From positions 218,501-282,500 of the forward strand of contig JAFEUB010000969.1 in NCBI GenBank assembly GCA_024529925.1: a DNA stretch of 64,000 nt, written 5' to 3'. The DNA comes from Ophthalmolycus amberensis. Lineage: Eukaryota > Chordata > Actinopteri > Perciformes > Zoarcidae. Positions 10,442-20,907 of the stretch are shown in pieces. The first letter of the stretch is position 1. Each line of letters begins with the position of its first letter. The notes beneath the pieces are model-generated. The model did no database searches, had not been told where the DNA came from, and saw nothing but the letters and a program-made list of their open reading frames with translations. The translations under genes and the position numbers were made by a program.

Positions 10442-11217
10442 TCATTCCTGACCTAATTGATAGCGACCAAACTGGGTTTGTCCAGGGACGGCAAACGCAA
10501 GATAATATTAGACGCTCTCTTCATGTTATAGACAATATCGGCGAAACCAAATCAAATGCTGTGCTAGTTAGCCTAGACGCTGAAAAAGCTTTTGATTGCG
10601 TGAGCTGGGAATATTTGTTTTTGGTTTTAGAACAATTTGGTTTCGCCGAAAAGTCAATTAACAGTATTAAAGCTCTATATTCTGCCCCAACAGCGAGAAT
10701 CAAAATAAATGGACGTCTTACTGACCGCATAAAATTGGAAAGATCCACTCGTCAGGGGTGCCCCCTCTCTCCAACTCTTTTCGCACTCTACATGGAACCC
10801 TTGGCACAAGCAATAAGAGAATGCTGCGATATAAAAGGAATTCTGATAAAAAATAAGGAACATAAGATAGCGTTATACGCTGATGATGTATTACTATACA
10901 TCCGTGACCCAGATATCTGCCTTCCCAACCTTTTGGAACTCCTTGATAAATTCGGTACATATTCAGGATACAAATTAAATATGCAAAAAACTCAAATATT
11001 ACCATTTAATTACAATCCTTCACCTTTTATAAAGCAAAAGATCCCCATTAACTGGTCACAAAAAGCAATTAAATACCTCAGAATTTGGTTAACTCACTGT
11101 ACTAGTGATCTGTATGAAAAAAACTATGAAATTATAAACAAAAAAATTAAAGAAGATCTGAGTAATTGGTCAACACCGCCATTGAACCTAAGTGCGAGAA
11201 TTGATATTATAAAGATC
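10442..11217 (+). pseudogene. L1-clade LINE reverse transcriptase fragment
   Basis: An open frame without a start codon covers the central RT domain: SDQTGFVQGRQTQDNIRRSL, VLVSLDAEKAFDCVSW, ERSTRQGCPLSPTLFALYMEP, and KIALYADDVLLYI with the catalytic ADD box. It then runs to PPLNLSARIDIIK. These motifs are those of L1/Tx1-type LINE ORF2. Endonuclease and C-terminus are missing. At 11217 the frame runs without interruption into the right copy of the local duplication, so the last 15 or so residues of the ORF (ETLLYPLVNLTSQV) are not LINE sequence. Confidence 0.85.
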
Positions 11218-11960
11218 GAGACCCTACTCTATCCTTTGGTTAACTTGACCTCTCAGGTTTAACGTCAACTCATGAAATATCACCCTAACAAGTTCTACCC
11301 TTCAACTTTCTCTCATAACTAATTTTCTATTTTGCTTTGGAATTCTCTGCGGCAATCGGTACGGTATGTATTTAATTTATTCATATAAAGTAAATCTCTT
11401 TTGTGGGATTAGGCTTCATCTGACCTCAGCATCACTACCCCTTGGTTATCCTACTTCAGGATGGAGTCCAATCGCCCAAAGCTTTGCACTGTTTATATTT
11501 TATGCATGTATAATAAATTAGTGTTAAATTCTAGTTAACTCTCTCCTGATTGAAATAACCATAACTTGTCTGAAATTTCCTGAATGATTGTTTTATGGTT
11601 GGTTTCATCAGATAATAAAAACAAACTATCATCACATGTTTGATCTTTCTCTTCATTTATTTCAGGAAAAATATGTTAAACTGAATGCTGACCTGTCGAC
11701 AAAAGTAATAAAGACTGTTCACACTTTCCCGATGAGAACTATCATTTAGGGAGTTATTATGATTATTAGTAACATTTCATCAGATTTCTAGGAAATACAA
11801 AAAGCTATGGGTCTGTAAAAAAAAGGTTACAAGTTTCAGTAACACACCAAGAAAGAAAAAACAAACACATTGATGTACTTTCCTTTCATACAGAAGGTCT
11901 ACTGTTCCCCCTATTACACTTTTTAAACACAATCAGTTTGAATATGTATTAATAAAACTA
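11217..11960 (+). repeat. Right copy of the ~0.7-kb local duplication
   Basis: It duplicates 9409-10100 (gag accctactctatcctttgg through ttacactttttaaacacaat) with few differences. It continues at 11960-12051 into sequence that is the reverse complement of the ZNF1 3' flank (6001-6060), that is, the original 3' flank of ZNF2. Confidence 0.85.
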
Positions 11961-12323
11961 AATTTTGCATTTTAAATACACATATTTCCCCTGATGAAGT
12001 CTTTGGTTCCTTTTTGTTTCCACCATCACAGACCTACTGTTTGTTGTCATTGATACCCTGTGATGCCTGACACATCAAATAATATTCAGAAAATTCAGAT
12101 TTTTTGATATTAAAGGGTTTATTTGATCTTTAGTAAAAAAAAAAAAAAATGATAAATTCAATTTACATATATATTTTTTTATAGGCATATTAGTACATTT
12201 ATTGATCACAACAATATTTATTTTAGAAACAATAACTCATGTTAATTGATTGTCGAACATTTGGAACATTTCAGTAGTTTGGTTCTTGTTTTTTCCCAAA
12301 CAGGAACCTTTTTAGAACCTTTT

Positions 12324-12354
12324 TATTTCGCCGTGTGGTAGGCGACAAAACATA
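12324..12354 (-). repeat. Short duplicate of the piggyBac C-terminal codons
   Basis: The 31 bases tttatttcgccgtgtggtagg plus cgacaaaaca repeat 12597-12628 with one change, and would encode the same end, CFVAYHTAK-stop. The two copies are about 270 bp apart. The copy at 12598 is the one in frame with the transposase. Confidence 0.7.
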
Positions 12355-12597
12355 TATATATTTTTTTATCACTTTTCACCACGAACAGAAAACATATATA
12401 CAGAAATGAAAAACAAACAATAATAACTACAACAAAAAGGGTCTGGTTTGCTCTGTCCTCTCAAAAACATGACAAATCCTGATAAACATTCAAGTGTTTC
12501 TCATCTTGTGTTATTGTTGACGTGTAAACATCGTCCATTTCTCCCACTTGTCACGACATTGCTCCTCTTGAGCTCTTATTCTGTGGGTTAACAGCTT

Positions 12598-14383
12598 TTA
12601 TTTCGCTGTGTGGTAGGCGACAAAACAGTTTCTGTCCTTGTTCAGGCACAGATTAACTTTACATTTCCCACAGTAGACATGGGAGAAGTGATTGCTTGTG
12701 CAGTACTTGCATCTCTGCCTGGTTTCCCATGTTGGGAAGTGATCAATGCCATCCTTTCTCCCATCAGGAGGTAGTCTAGCATTTGGCCTTTTGTGTGGGG
12801 GTGTTGCTTCCGGTTCTGGGGAGGATAGTGGTCTGCCGCACTTGATTCTGCCCTTTCCTGCGCTTGTGAGAGAAGTGGCAACAGAAGCCTGAAACCTTCG
12901 CGAGGCCATGGGTTTCTTCTGGTCTCTTCTGTAGAGGTTCCATGCATTGACGACTGCCACTGTGCCACCAAATGTACATGTACCATCTTCGGGATCTGAA
13001 GCTGAACTTGTAGAGTGCACACAGCATATCAAGGAGGTCAACACCTCCCATTAATTTGTTGTACATTTCAACAATTGCTGGTCTGGGAACCATTATGTGT
13101 GTTTTGGATTTTCGATCCCAGCGTTTCACATTTCCCAGTGGTTCGATGCCAACGAAAGAAGAAAGTAGGTTGACAGCTTTGTTGTCACACCATCTTACGA
13201 TGATGTTGTTTTCCTGGTTTACTCTAAAATCCCATGAGCCTCTCCCCTTTTTCTTCATCTCTTTTTCATCCATCATGTTGCAGTCTTTTACTCTGTTCAT
13301 TCGGACTGTGCCTAGGTAGTGGATTCCTCTTTTTTTTTAGGTGCTCAACCAGTGGAACTGATGTGAAATAGTTGTCTGCAAAAACCTTGTGGTTTTTTCC
13401 TGCAGGAAGAGTCGATGTCATTTTCAGGACAACATCTCCAGTAACACCAACATCAGATTTTTCTTTCAGTGGATTTTCTGCACCTTGACAAACATCAAAA
13501 TCATAAAGAAAGCCACTTTGTCCAGCACGTCCCCACATCTTGAATCCCCATTTGTGAGGTTTTCCTGGCATATAGACACGGAGATGAGATTTTCCCTTGA
13601 ATGGCACCATGATTTCATCAACTGCATGATATTCTTCAGGAGGTATGCAAAGAAACTGTTCCCTTAGACTTTGTAGCCATGGCCTGAGTTTCCACAGTTT
13701 GTCTTTCTTCGCATCATCAGACACATTGAGGTTGTCCTGAAAGTGAATCATTGTCAGCAATTTCAGAAATCGATCTCGAGACATGACATCACAAACGGTG
13801 GGGTGCCTTGTTTCCATCTCCCAATAGGCTCGTACATTGGGCATCTGCAATAACCCCATGTGCATGTACATACCCAGAACCTGCTCAATTTCTTTGGCAG
13901 TTGGGTTGACTGACTTTCCCTGTTTCTGTACAAGTTTATTTGTTCAGCAATTTCCTGTAGCATTTCATCAGTAACAAACTGTTTGAAATACATGTATGGT
14001 GTCCAGGCCCACCTGTCTTCTGGGGCTTCCTCAACACAGTCATCAAATTCAACAGCTGGAGGTTCATATTGTACTTTTCTCCACCTGTATTCTTTCCTTT
14101 TCATTTTACCCCTTGCTGACTGTTTTGTTGTAGTATCCTGTGTTGTTGGGCCCTCGACCTCTGTGCTCTCCTCTCCACTTTTATTATGAAGTGCTGGGCT
14201 AGTCTGGTCCACACTTTCATCTTGCAAGTCTTCCTCCTCACTACTATCTGAGCTTCCCTCAGTAAGCACTGCATTAGGAGTCCATTCTTCCTCATCATCC
14301 TCTTCTCCTAACTGCTCAAAGTCACTTGAATTGCCATCAATAATCATGCTGATGGCATCTTGAACACTGTACCTTTTTGCCAT
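12598..14383 (-). pseudogene. piggyBac transposase, multiply frameshifted
   Basis: The minus-strand frames 14383-13763, 13871-13266, 13300-12776 and 13044-12598 together trace a piggyBac (DDE_Tnp_1_7) protein. There is an acidic N-terminus (MAKRYSVQDAISMI, then DDEEEWTPN) and RWAWTPYMYFKQFVTDEML. Catalytic-region motifs HAVDEIMVPFKG, KVFADNYFTSVPL and KLMGGVDLLDML supply the three expected Asp residues. A C-terminal Cys/His cluster follows (CKYCTSNHFSHVYCGKCK...C...H). Frames change near 13870, 13290 and 13010, so the gene is dead. In the intact family it excises and inserts DNA at TTAA sites. Confidence 0.85.
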
Positions 14384-15452
14384 CTAAAAGTAAACGATAA
14401 ATAAAAGACAGTTTATTACTAATTAAACAATCATAAGATTATGATAGCCAACGATTTTGTATTATATATAAAACACATACTCTAGGACACAAACATTGAC
14501 TAGGAGCCAGGATTCAAAATACTGACCCTCTGATTGAAAGTCAGGCATGCTAACCAATGTGTTGTAAATTGTTTGAGTTGCATGTTTACTTTTATTGTGA
14601 AGAGCCTGAAACAGGAAGTGCTTTTACTGTGAAGAGCGAGAAGTAGCATGGTACGTGTCTGCGACAACAATGATGATAAGTAGAAAAACCCTATATGTCG
14701 GGTGCAAGAGTGCGCTCCGTTTACTCTAACAGTTGTTATACTGCAGTTTCTGAAGTAAACGTGTTCCGTTCAAAACCAGACGTGTCTTGGTCGTCATTAG
14801 AAGCGCCACTTCACAACACACTGAACCACAGTCGCCTTACTATGTTACTATAACATTTCTACCTTTTAATTAGTTTAAATTATCAAAACAGTATATTTGG
14901 CATAATCCAGATTATATAATGAAATATAATACAACGGCGATGGCATAATTATTACTTGATAAACCTGCTGTATCATATTTGGTACCTATGTTTTCACAAC
15001 TATTTTACTATAAAATAAGGAACGAAACATGAGTAATTATAGGTTGCTTCAATACAGTATCTATTCATATTGAAATATTAGTAACAATATAAAAGTAATT
15101 CTTCCCGTAACCTTTTCAAAATGATCACGGATTTCCCGTGAAAAAACGGACGAGTCAGTCAGTGAAGGGTGCCATTTCGAAAATGGCAATTTAATGCCTT
15201 GTACTGCCTGCAGTGCATTGAAACTCCACCAGATGGCAGACTACATGTATACAATAGGTCTTTCAGGAATGTATTGCTCACGTTAATGACGGTAGAGGTC
15301 TCTGAAACTTATGTTTCAAATATGATACAAACGGCTTTATAAATTAATTAATTACGGTAATTATATAATGTTTGGAAAAAAACTTTCAATAGTGGTTCCT
15401 ACCAACATATTTAGGCAATTCATCTTTCACAAAAAAGTGAAAAGATACATTT

Positions 15453-17449
15453 TTATCCTGTGTGAACTCTCATGTGTCTCTTCAGATTTCCCTGCTCTGT
15501 AAATCTTTTCCCACAAACATCACATCCAAATGGTTTCTCTCCTGTGTGAACTATCATGTGTGTCTTCAGACTTCCCTGCACTGTAAATCTTTTCCCACAA
15601 ACATCACATCCAAATGGTTTCTCTCCTGTGTGAACTGTCATGTGCGTCTTCAGATTTCCCTGCATTGTAAATCTTTTCCCACAAACATCACATCCAAATG
15701 GTTTCTGTCCTGTGTGAACTATCATGTGTTTCTTCAGATTTCCCTGCACTGTAAATCTGTTCCCACAAACATCACATCCAAATGGTTTCTCTCCTGTATG
15801 AACTCCCCTGTGTCTACTCAGATGTCCCTGGTCTGTAAATCTTTTCCCACAAACATCACATCCAAATGGCTTCTCTCCTGTGTGAACTCTGATGTGTTTC
15901 TTCAGACTTCCCTGCACTGTAAATCTGTTCCCGCAAACATCACATCCAAATGGTTTCTCTCCTGTGTGCACTATCATGTGTGTCTTCAGACTTCCCTGCA
16001 CTGTAAATCTTTTCCCACAAACATCACATCCAAATGGTTTATCTCCTGTGTGAAATCTCATGTGTGTCTTCAGATTTCCCTGCATTGTAAATCTTTTCCC
16101 ACAAACATCACATCCAAATGGTTTATCTCCTGTGTGAAATCTCACGTGTGTCTTCAGATTTCCCTGCATTGTAAATCTTTTCCCACAAACATCACATCCA
16201 AATGGTTTCTCTCCTGTGTGAACTCTCATGTGTTTCTTCAGACTTCCCTTCTCTGTAAATCTTTTCCCACAAACATCACAACCAAATGGTTTCTCTACAT
16301 CCCTTACAATTCTTTCCTTCAATTTCAGAGCATGTGTAGCAGAATCTGGTGCCCTGGTCTCCTTCCAATCACTGTCACTCTCCTCTGTTTCAGATCCTGA
16401 ATCTAACAAAGGCTTTTGCCAATCATCATAACTGACTTCCGTCTCAGAGGAGTCAGAAACCATTTCATCATCAGCATTCGGTTGTGCAAGACGATCTGGA
16501 TCTAGGTTGCCGGCTGGTCCTGATCCTCCACAGTCCTCTACACCAGTAACTGAGCTGCTGGCTGGAGGCTCTGCCTCTCTGTTATCCTCCTTTTGGCTAT
16601 AATGAAGCTGTGAAGATTGAGGTATCTCATCGTCATCTTCAATCTTCAAAAGCACAGTAGTGAATAGGAACCTAGTGACATCTGCCTCCTCCAGCCCTTT
16701 GAGGTGCTCTGCCTCCAGACTGGTCCAGAGTTCCTTTGGCTCCTCTTTTATGCAGAGGGGCTCTTGGTCCTCCTGTTCCTCTTTTATGCGGAGGGGCTCT
16801 TGGTCCTCCTGCTCCTCCTTTATGGGGAGGTGCTCTTGGTCCTCCTGCTCCTCTTTTATGCAGAGGGGCTCTTGGTCCTCCTGTTCCTCTTTTATGCGGA
16901 GGTGCTCTTGGTCCTCCTGCTCCTCTTTTATGCGGAGGGGCTCTTGGTCCTCCTGCTCCTCTTTTATGCAGAGGGGCTCTTGGTCCTCCTGCTCCTCTTT
17001 TATGCGGAGGTGCTCTTGGTCCTCCTGCTCCTCTTTTATGCGGAGGGGCTCTTGGTCCTCCTGCTCCTCTTTTATGCGGAGGGGCTCTTGGCCCTCCTGT
17101 TCCTCTTTTATGCGGAGGGGCTCTTGGTCCTCCTGTTCCTCTTTTATGCGGAGGGGCTCTTGGTCCTCCTGTTCCTCTTTTATGCGGAGGGGCTCTTGGT
17201 CCTCCTGCTCCTCTTTTATGCGGAGGGGCTCTTGGTCCTCCTGTTCCTCTTTTATGCAGAGCGGCTCTTGGTCCTCCTGCTCCTCTTTTATGCAGAGGGG
17301 CTCTTGGTCCTCCTGCTCCTCTTTTATGCAGAGGGGCTCTTGGTCCTCCTGCTCTTCTTTTATGCAGAGGGGCTCTTGGTCCTCCTGGTCCAGGCTGGGG
17401 CTCCACTCAGGGGAAATATCTTCTTTCATCACCAACAGTGGCTGAACAT
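15453..17449 (-). CDS. ZNF2: C2H2 zinc-finger protein, terminal exon (10 fingers, 18 acidic repeats)
   Basis: The exon starts at 17449 (AT GTT CAG CCA) after the acceptor ctccctgcag on the minus strand, and ends HTG-stop at 15453. The encoded order is DVQPLLVMKEDISPEWSPSL, then 18 tandem 12-mers (EEQEDQEPLCIK/LRIK/HLRIK/HLPIK), then KELWTSLEAEHLKGLEEADV. A KIEDDDEIPQSSQL segment, the acidic Ser-rich linker and ten C2H2 fingers follow. The degenerate-finger region seen in ZNF1 and ZNF4 is deleted here: ERIVRDV joins directly to EKPFGCDVC. An upstream in-frame ATG (17489) lies in the presumed intron and is less likely to be used. The protein is probably a nuclear DNA-binding factor. No + strand or - strand N-terminal exon lies in a position from which it could be spliced in cis within the window. 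Confidence 0.88.
16742..17390 (-). repeat. Coding minisatellite of ZNF2, 36-bp unit x 18
   Basis: Eighteen units give the longest array in the window. Variation is confined to a few positions (CIK/RIK/PIK, PL/HL, one GQ). The array is open in at least five of six frames, which produces long spurious ORFs on both strands. Confidence 0.9.
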
Positions 17450-17789
17450 CTGCAGGGAGAACATTATGGACAACTGAGGTCACACTCATGTCTCTGGTAT
17501 CATTACAATATATTACTGAGATCTAGTGTCACACATCATACCAATACTAAAGAAGTGTCACAATACCTTGCTCTTCACCACAATGCCAACACTAAACATC
17601 CTGTCCATCTCACACTATTTTATCCTTACTGTAAACAAGAACTCAAGATACCGCCTACGCTTTGGGCAGTGACTCCCTCCCAAACCTGAGGGTGCAATCC
17701 ATAGTAGACCATTTACTCTTGTGCTCACAATGACAAGTTCACAACAAATCCAAAATGTCAGAGTTTTTACGTCTGACTTTTATACCTTA

Positions 17790-18200
17790 GATAGATACTT
17801 TATTTCAGACTCGGGGTACATACAGACATATACATAAAAAGACAGACACAAACAATAAAAGTACATAGGCCTAGCAATGCCTTACAAAGAGACAGCTGTA
17901 CCAATGTCGCCACAGCTGGGACTGGTAGCGTGTGGTACTAAACCTTATGTTCGTTAAAACAAGTATGATTCCATTTACAGAGTCATTCAGTCTACAGATG
18001 AATTTGTACATGAAATTTCTTAAAACAGTTTGGAAAGTGTTGACTCGTGCAGCCACAAACATTTCACTCGCACTACTCCATCTCGGTCTCTTTAAAAGTA
18101 TTCTCATGGCGTCATTGTACGCTACTTAAAGTCTCTGTAAACTCTTTTTTTTGTAGTTTGACCACAAGTGTGCAGTGTAGAGTGGAGTACAATATGCACC
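17790..18200 (-). mobile_element. Retroelement-like insertion in the ZNF2 upstream flank
   Basis: The ZNF3 flank reads continuously ctgacttttataccttagttcttcttaatag (35177-35210), whereas ZNF2 carries about 400 extra bases at that point. On the minus strand the extra sequence ends ...ctgaaataaagtatctatct, an AATAAA followed by a short TATC-type tail, which suggests a truncated LINE or SINE. No protein motif is recognisable. Confidence 0.45.
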
Positions 18201-18319
18201 TTAGTTCTCTTCTTAATAGTAATTCAGGGAAGTATAGATTCAAATCCAGCCTTAATCTCATTTTGCGCTTGGAACTCCTCTGGAATCCCTTTAAGCTGCC
18301 CTATAGCATCTAACTGGAT

Positions 18320-18462
18320 ATGTTGGTCGGTGTTAAGTGAAATTTGTGCTCAAAACAATGTGCGGAAAAGCATAAAAACACAGATGGGACACATCCCAAT
18401 CCCAGAAGGGCCGTTCAAACACTTAATCATAGACTATGTAGACATGATAAAATTAGCATATT
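18320..18462 (+). pseudogene. ERV integrase fragment upstream of ZNF2
   Basis: The frame KTQMGHIPIPEGPFKHLII followed by DYVDMI is the start of a retroviral integrase core and is the same sequence as at 35574-35700 upstream of ZNF3. It is cut off at 18462 by a 25-bp LINE-tail sequence (tacattacattacagtcatttagca) and then a hAT end at 18487. Only this stub remains, so it has no function. Confidence 0.7.
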
Positions 18463-18486
18463 ACATTACATTACAGTCATTTAGCA

Positions 18487-18987
18487 CAGTGGTCCCCGCG
18501 ACCCGGTACCGGGCCGCACAGAAAGAATAAATAACTTTTTTTCATTTGATTGATTATCAGAGTCGGAAAGATATTTTATTTAGAAAAATGACCGGATTCT
18601 CTCCCAATTACATGCGCCTGTCCCTCTTGACACATGTCAAGACGCTTGTCACGTGATACGTCTGAGAAAACGCTGGCTGGCCGGCTGGCGAGTTGACCCC
18701 CCCCCGAAAAAAAACCTCTACGGATCTACACGATTCACGTGGATGATATATTTTGATTCAAAACGGCGAATTTCGCCGAAAAGCGACAAGTTTGCAGGTA
18801 TGAAAACGTTAGTGCAGCGTGTCTTCTCATTTGAAGTAAAAACAACAGCACCATGTAAAAACAACAAGCTGCTCCATAGGGTTGATGCTGGTCACGCCGC
18901 TTGCTAATCACTCCACTAACAGCTGCTTCCTCCACAGAAATGCAGACTTTTACTGCACAACAGCTGCTAGCTGCTGCTAGCTGTTGT
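18487..18987. mobile_element. hAT fragment, CAGTGGTCCCC end
   Basis: CAGTGGTCCCCGCGACCCGG is the characteristic end of a fish hAT group. It continues to 18987, where the TSD of the next hAT begins, and probably resumes after 20032. Its opposite end was not located. A BED-finger relic at about 20585-20700 may belong to it. Confidence 0.5.
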
Positions 18988-18995
18988 GCTAGCAG

Positions 18996-20024
18996 TAGTG
19001 GTGTCACGGATCACGGATCGATCCGTGATCCGTTCGGATCACCCCTCACGGTTCGGATCACTCGTGAACCGCGGATCAATCGAGTGAACGGAGCAGCTTA
19101 GAAGCATTTAACGGTGAAGTCATGGCGAGCGGAGGAACGTCAGAAGCCGCGGCGTCATTTAAGTCGCAAGTTTGGGAACATTTTGTCTTCCCTGTAACGT
19201 ACAATGACGGATGAGGGTGGTGGACAAAGCGTTACGGTATGTCGGCGTTATTTAAAGAGAAAGACACACGACAACGGCAAAACAAAGGATTTCTAAATCT
19301 GGTTAAAATGCTTGAGCCACGCTACGAAATCCACTCACGCACCCACCAGTGTGAAGCTGTTCCACGCCTCTATGAGAAGGAAAAGACTGTAGAGACTGCT
19401 TTCACCACGGCGGAGTGATTCTTAGTCCGGTGCTGTAGACACGCCCCCTCTGTGAGAGTCACACAGACACACACCTGGTTCAGGTGCTGACAGATGTGTC
19501 AGAGTGAAGCTAGACAGGCCCAATAATATTCCAGTCACCACAGAAAGGTCTACCCTCTCCCCAGACAATGGAGATATTCTCATCTTTTTGAAAATGTCAC
19601 AGTAATGGTAAACATTGTGTATTTGAATGGCATAACCTGACAGGAAGTAAACACAGACCCAAGTTGTTGCCGAGCAGTTCAGTTCAGTGTAAACAGTGGA
19701 AGCTAGCTCACTGGCTGTTTCTTTCTTTCAGTATTGATGAAAGGATGAGGATATCAGAATTGAGTATTCTTGAATATTTTATTTTTATTTATTTATTTCA
19801 TTTTGTTTCAAATTGGACATCTTCAATATTTTTGTTTTCATGTAAGACTATAGCCCAAAGTTCTTTGCTTTAAGTGTTCTTGAAGTTCTTTAATTAATAA
19901 ATGGAAAGCAAAGTTATATTTGTCTCCTCCCCTTTTCTTTGTTGATCCGAAAAATGATCCGAACCGTGACTCCTGAACCGTGATCCGAACCGAACCGTGA
20001 GGTTTGTGATCCGTGACACCCCTA
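18996..20024. mobile_element. hAT element (TAGTGGTGTCACGG end) with perfect 8-bp TSD, copy 1
   Basis: The ends are TAGTGGTGTCACGGATCAC at 18996 and GTGATCCGTGACACCCCTA at 20024. GCTAGCAG is duplicated at 18988-18995 and 20025-20032. Inside are degraded pieces of a ZBED1-like transposase: MASGGTSEAAASFKSQVWEH starting at 19122, and a LEPRYEIHSRTH stretch near 19310. The element is non-autonomous today. The site at 19432-19434 (TTA) is the empty counterpart of the Harbinger insertion in copy 2. Confidence 0.9.
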
Positions 20025-20584
20025 GCTAGCAGTAACATCGTGTAGCTGTTGTGCTAGCAGCAATGCTTGCAATTAGTTATCCATGTTGAAATGAATCGCT
20101 GGTAGCCCAGTTTGTTTTCTTCCGGGTACGGCTCACGTGATAGTCAGTGTGACGAATCAGGGACGGAGACGTCATGGCTGCCAAGAACCAATCCAGTAGC
20201 GAACACTGGTGTGGGCGTAATTTTTTCTCAGCACATCCGTATCCGACCGTCCACACGCAAACGCAACCCCGGAGTTCTCAAACACCTCCAACCTCGGGGG
20301 AGTTTTCAGACTCCTCCGTTTAGGGTGCTCCAAAACTCCGGCGTAGTGTGGCCGCTCAGTGTAAACGTAGCAAAGACGGAGTAAAAACGGAGTAATGTGG
20401 ACATGGCCTGCAGACAAGCAGAAACTCACAAGTACTAACAACTGAGGCAGGCCTAAGTACAGCTAAAGACAACTTTGTAAAAGCAAGCACAAAATACTTA
20501 TTCTAGATGAGTCAGTAGTCAGTGTCCCTGATCACAGGGGAGACATGGCAGGAGCTTTTGCCGACCGTCCTCGGCTTCTTGGAA

Positions 20585-20700
20585 AACAAGATGCCAGAAG
20601 TATCATCTGGAAGTACTTTGGCTATATTGCAGACAGTGAAGGAAAGCCCACTGACCTACCCGTCTGCAAAACGTGTTTCAAAGCCACACAGACAAAGTGA
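20585..20700 (+). pseudogene. BED-type zinc-finger fragment of a hAT transposase
   Basis: The frame reads SIIWKYFGYIADSEGKPTD then LPVCKTCFKATQTK-stop. The W-x-YF start and C-x2-C pair are those of a BED finger, and the following His pair is lost after the stop. It is a ZBED-like transposase relic on the + strand, in different sequence from the two TAGTGG hATs beside it. Confidence 0.65.
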
Positions 20701-20907
20701 GGCAACACGTCTAAAGAAGACAATACACGGCGGACCAACATCTCCAGTTAGACCAGGCATGGTCAAATATTGGTACAAAATTGTCCGAACTATAATAAAG
20801 ACTCGGGCTGGGCGGTATAACGGTTTTAATTTCCCGTATGTACTGCCCTGAACTACTATTAATTATTAGTTATTTAGTTAGTTAATTTAATATTATTCTA
20901 TTTTAAT

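Larger units (their letters stand above)
12052..15340 (-). mobile_element. Composite insertion carrying a piggyBac element in the ZNF2 3' flank
   Basis: Relative to ZNF1 (5950-6010 reversed) the ZNF2 3' flank is interrupted after gtttgttgtcattg (12051). It resumes at about 15340 with attaattaattac...tataatgtttgg. The inserted 3.3 kb contains the piggyBac transposase relic. I could not find matching terminal repeats or a clear TTAA duplication, so more than one element may be present. Outside the coding part (12060-12320, 12360-12590 and 14390-15340) I see only AT-rich sequence. Confidence 0.6.

Noticed and set aside
12598..14383. Possible domesticated piggyBac (PGBD-like) gene
   Set aside because: Four frame segments with shifts within the catalytic domain; no sign of maintained coding capacity.
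15462..17390. Tandem repeats as a CRISPR-like array
   Set aside because: The units are contiguous coding repeats without unique spacers, in a vertebrate genome.
16704..17477. Long + strand ORF of hydrophobic repeats (FYAEGLLVLLLL) that could pass for a multi-pass membrane protein
   Set aside because: It is the antisense of the 36-bp coding minisatellite of ZNF2. The minus-strand frame has the domain context, splice acceptor and fingers.
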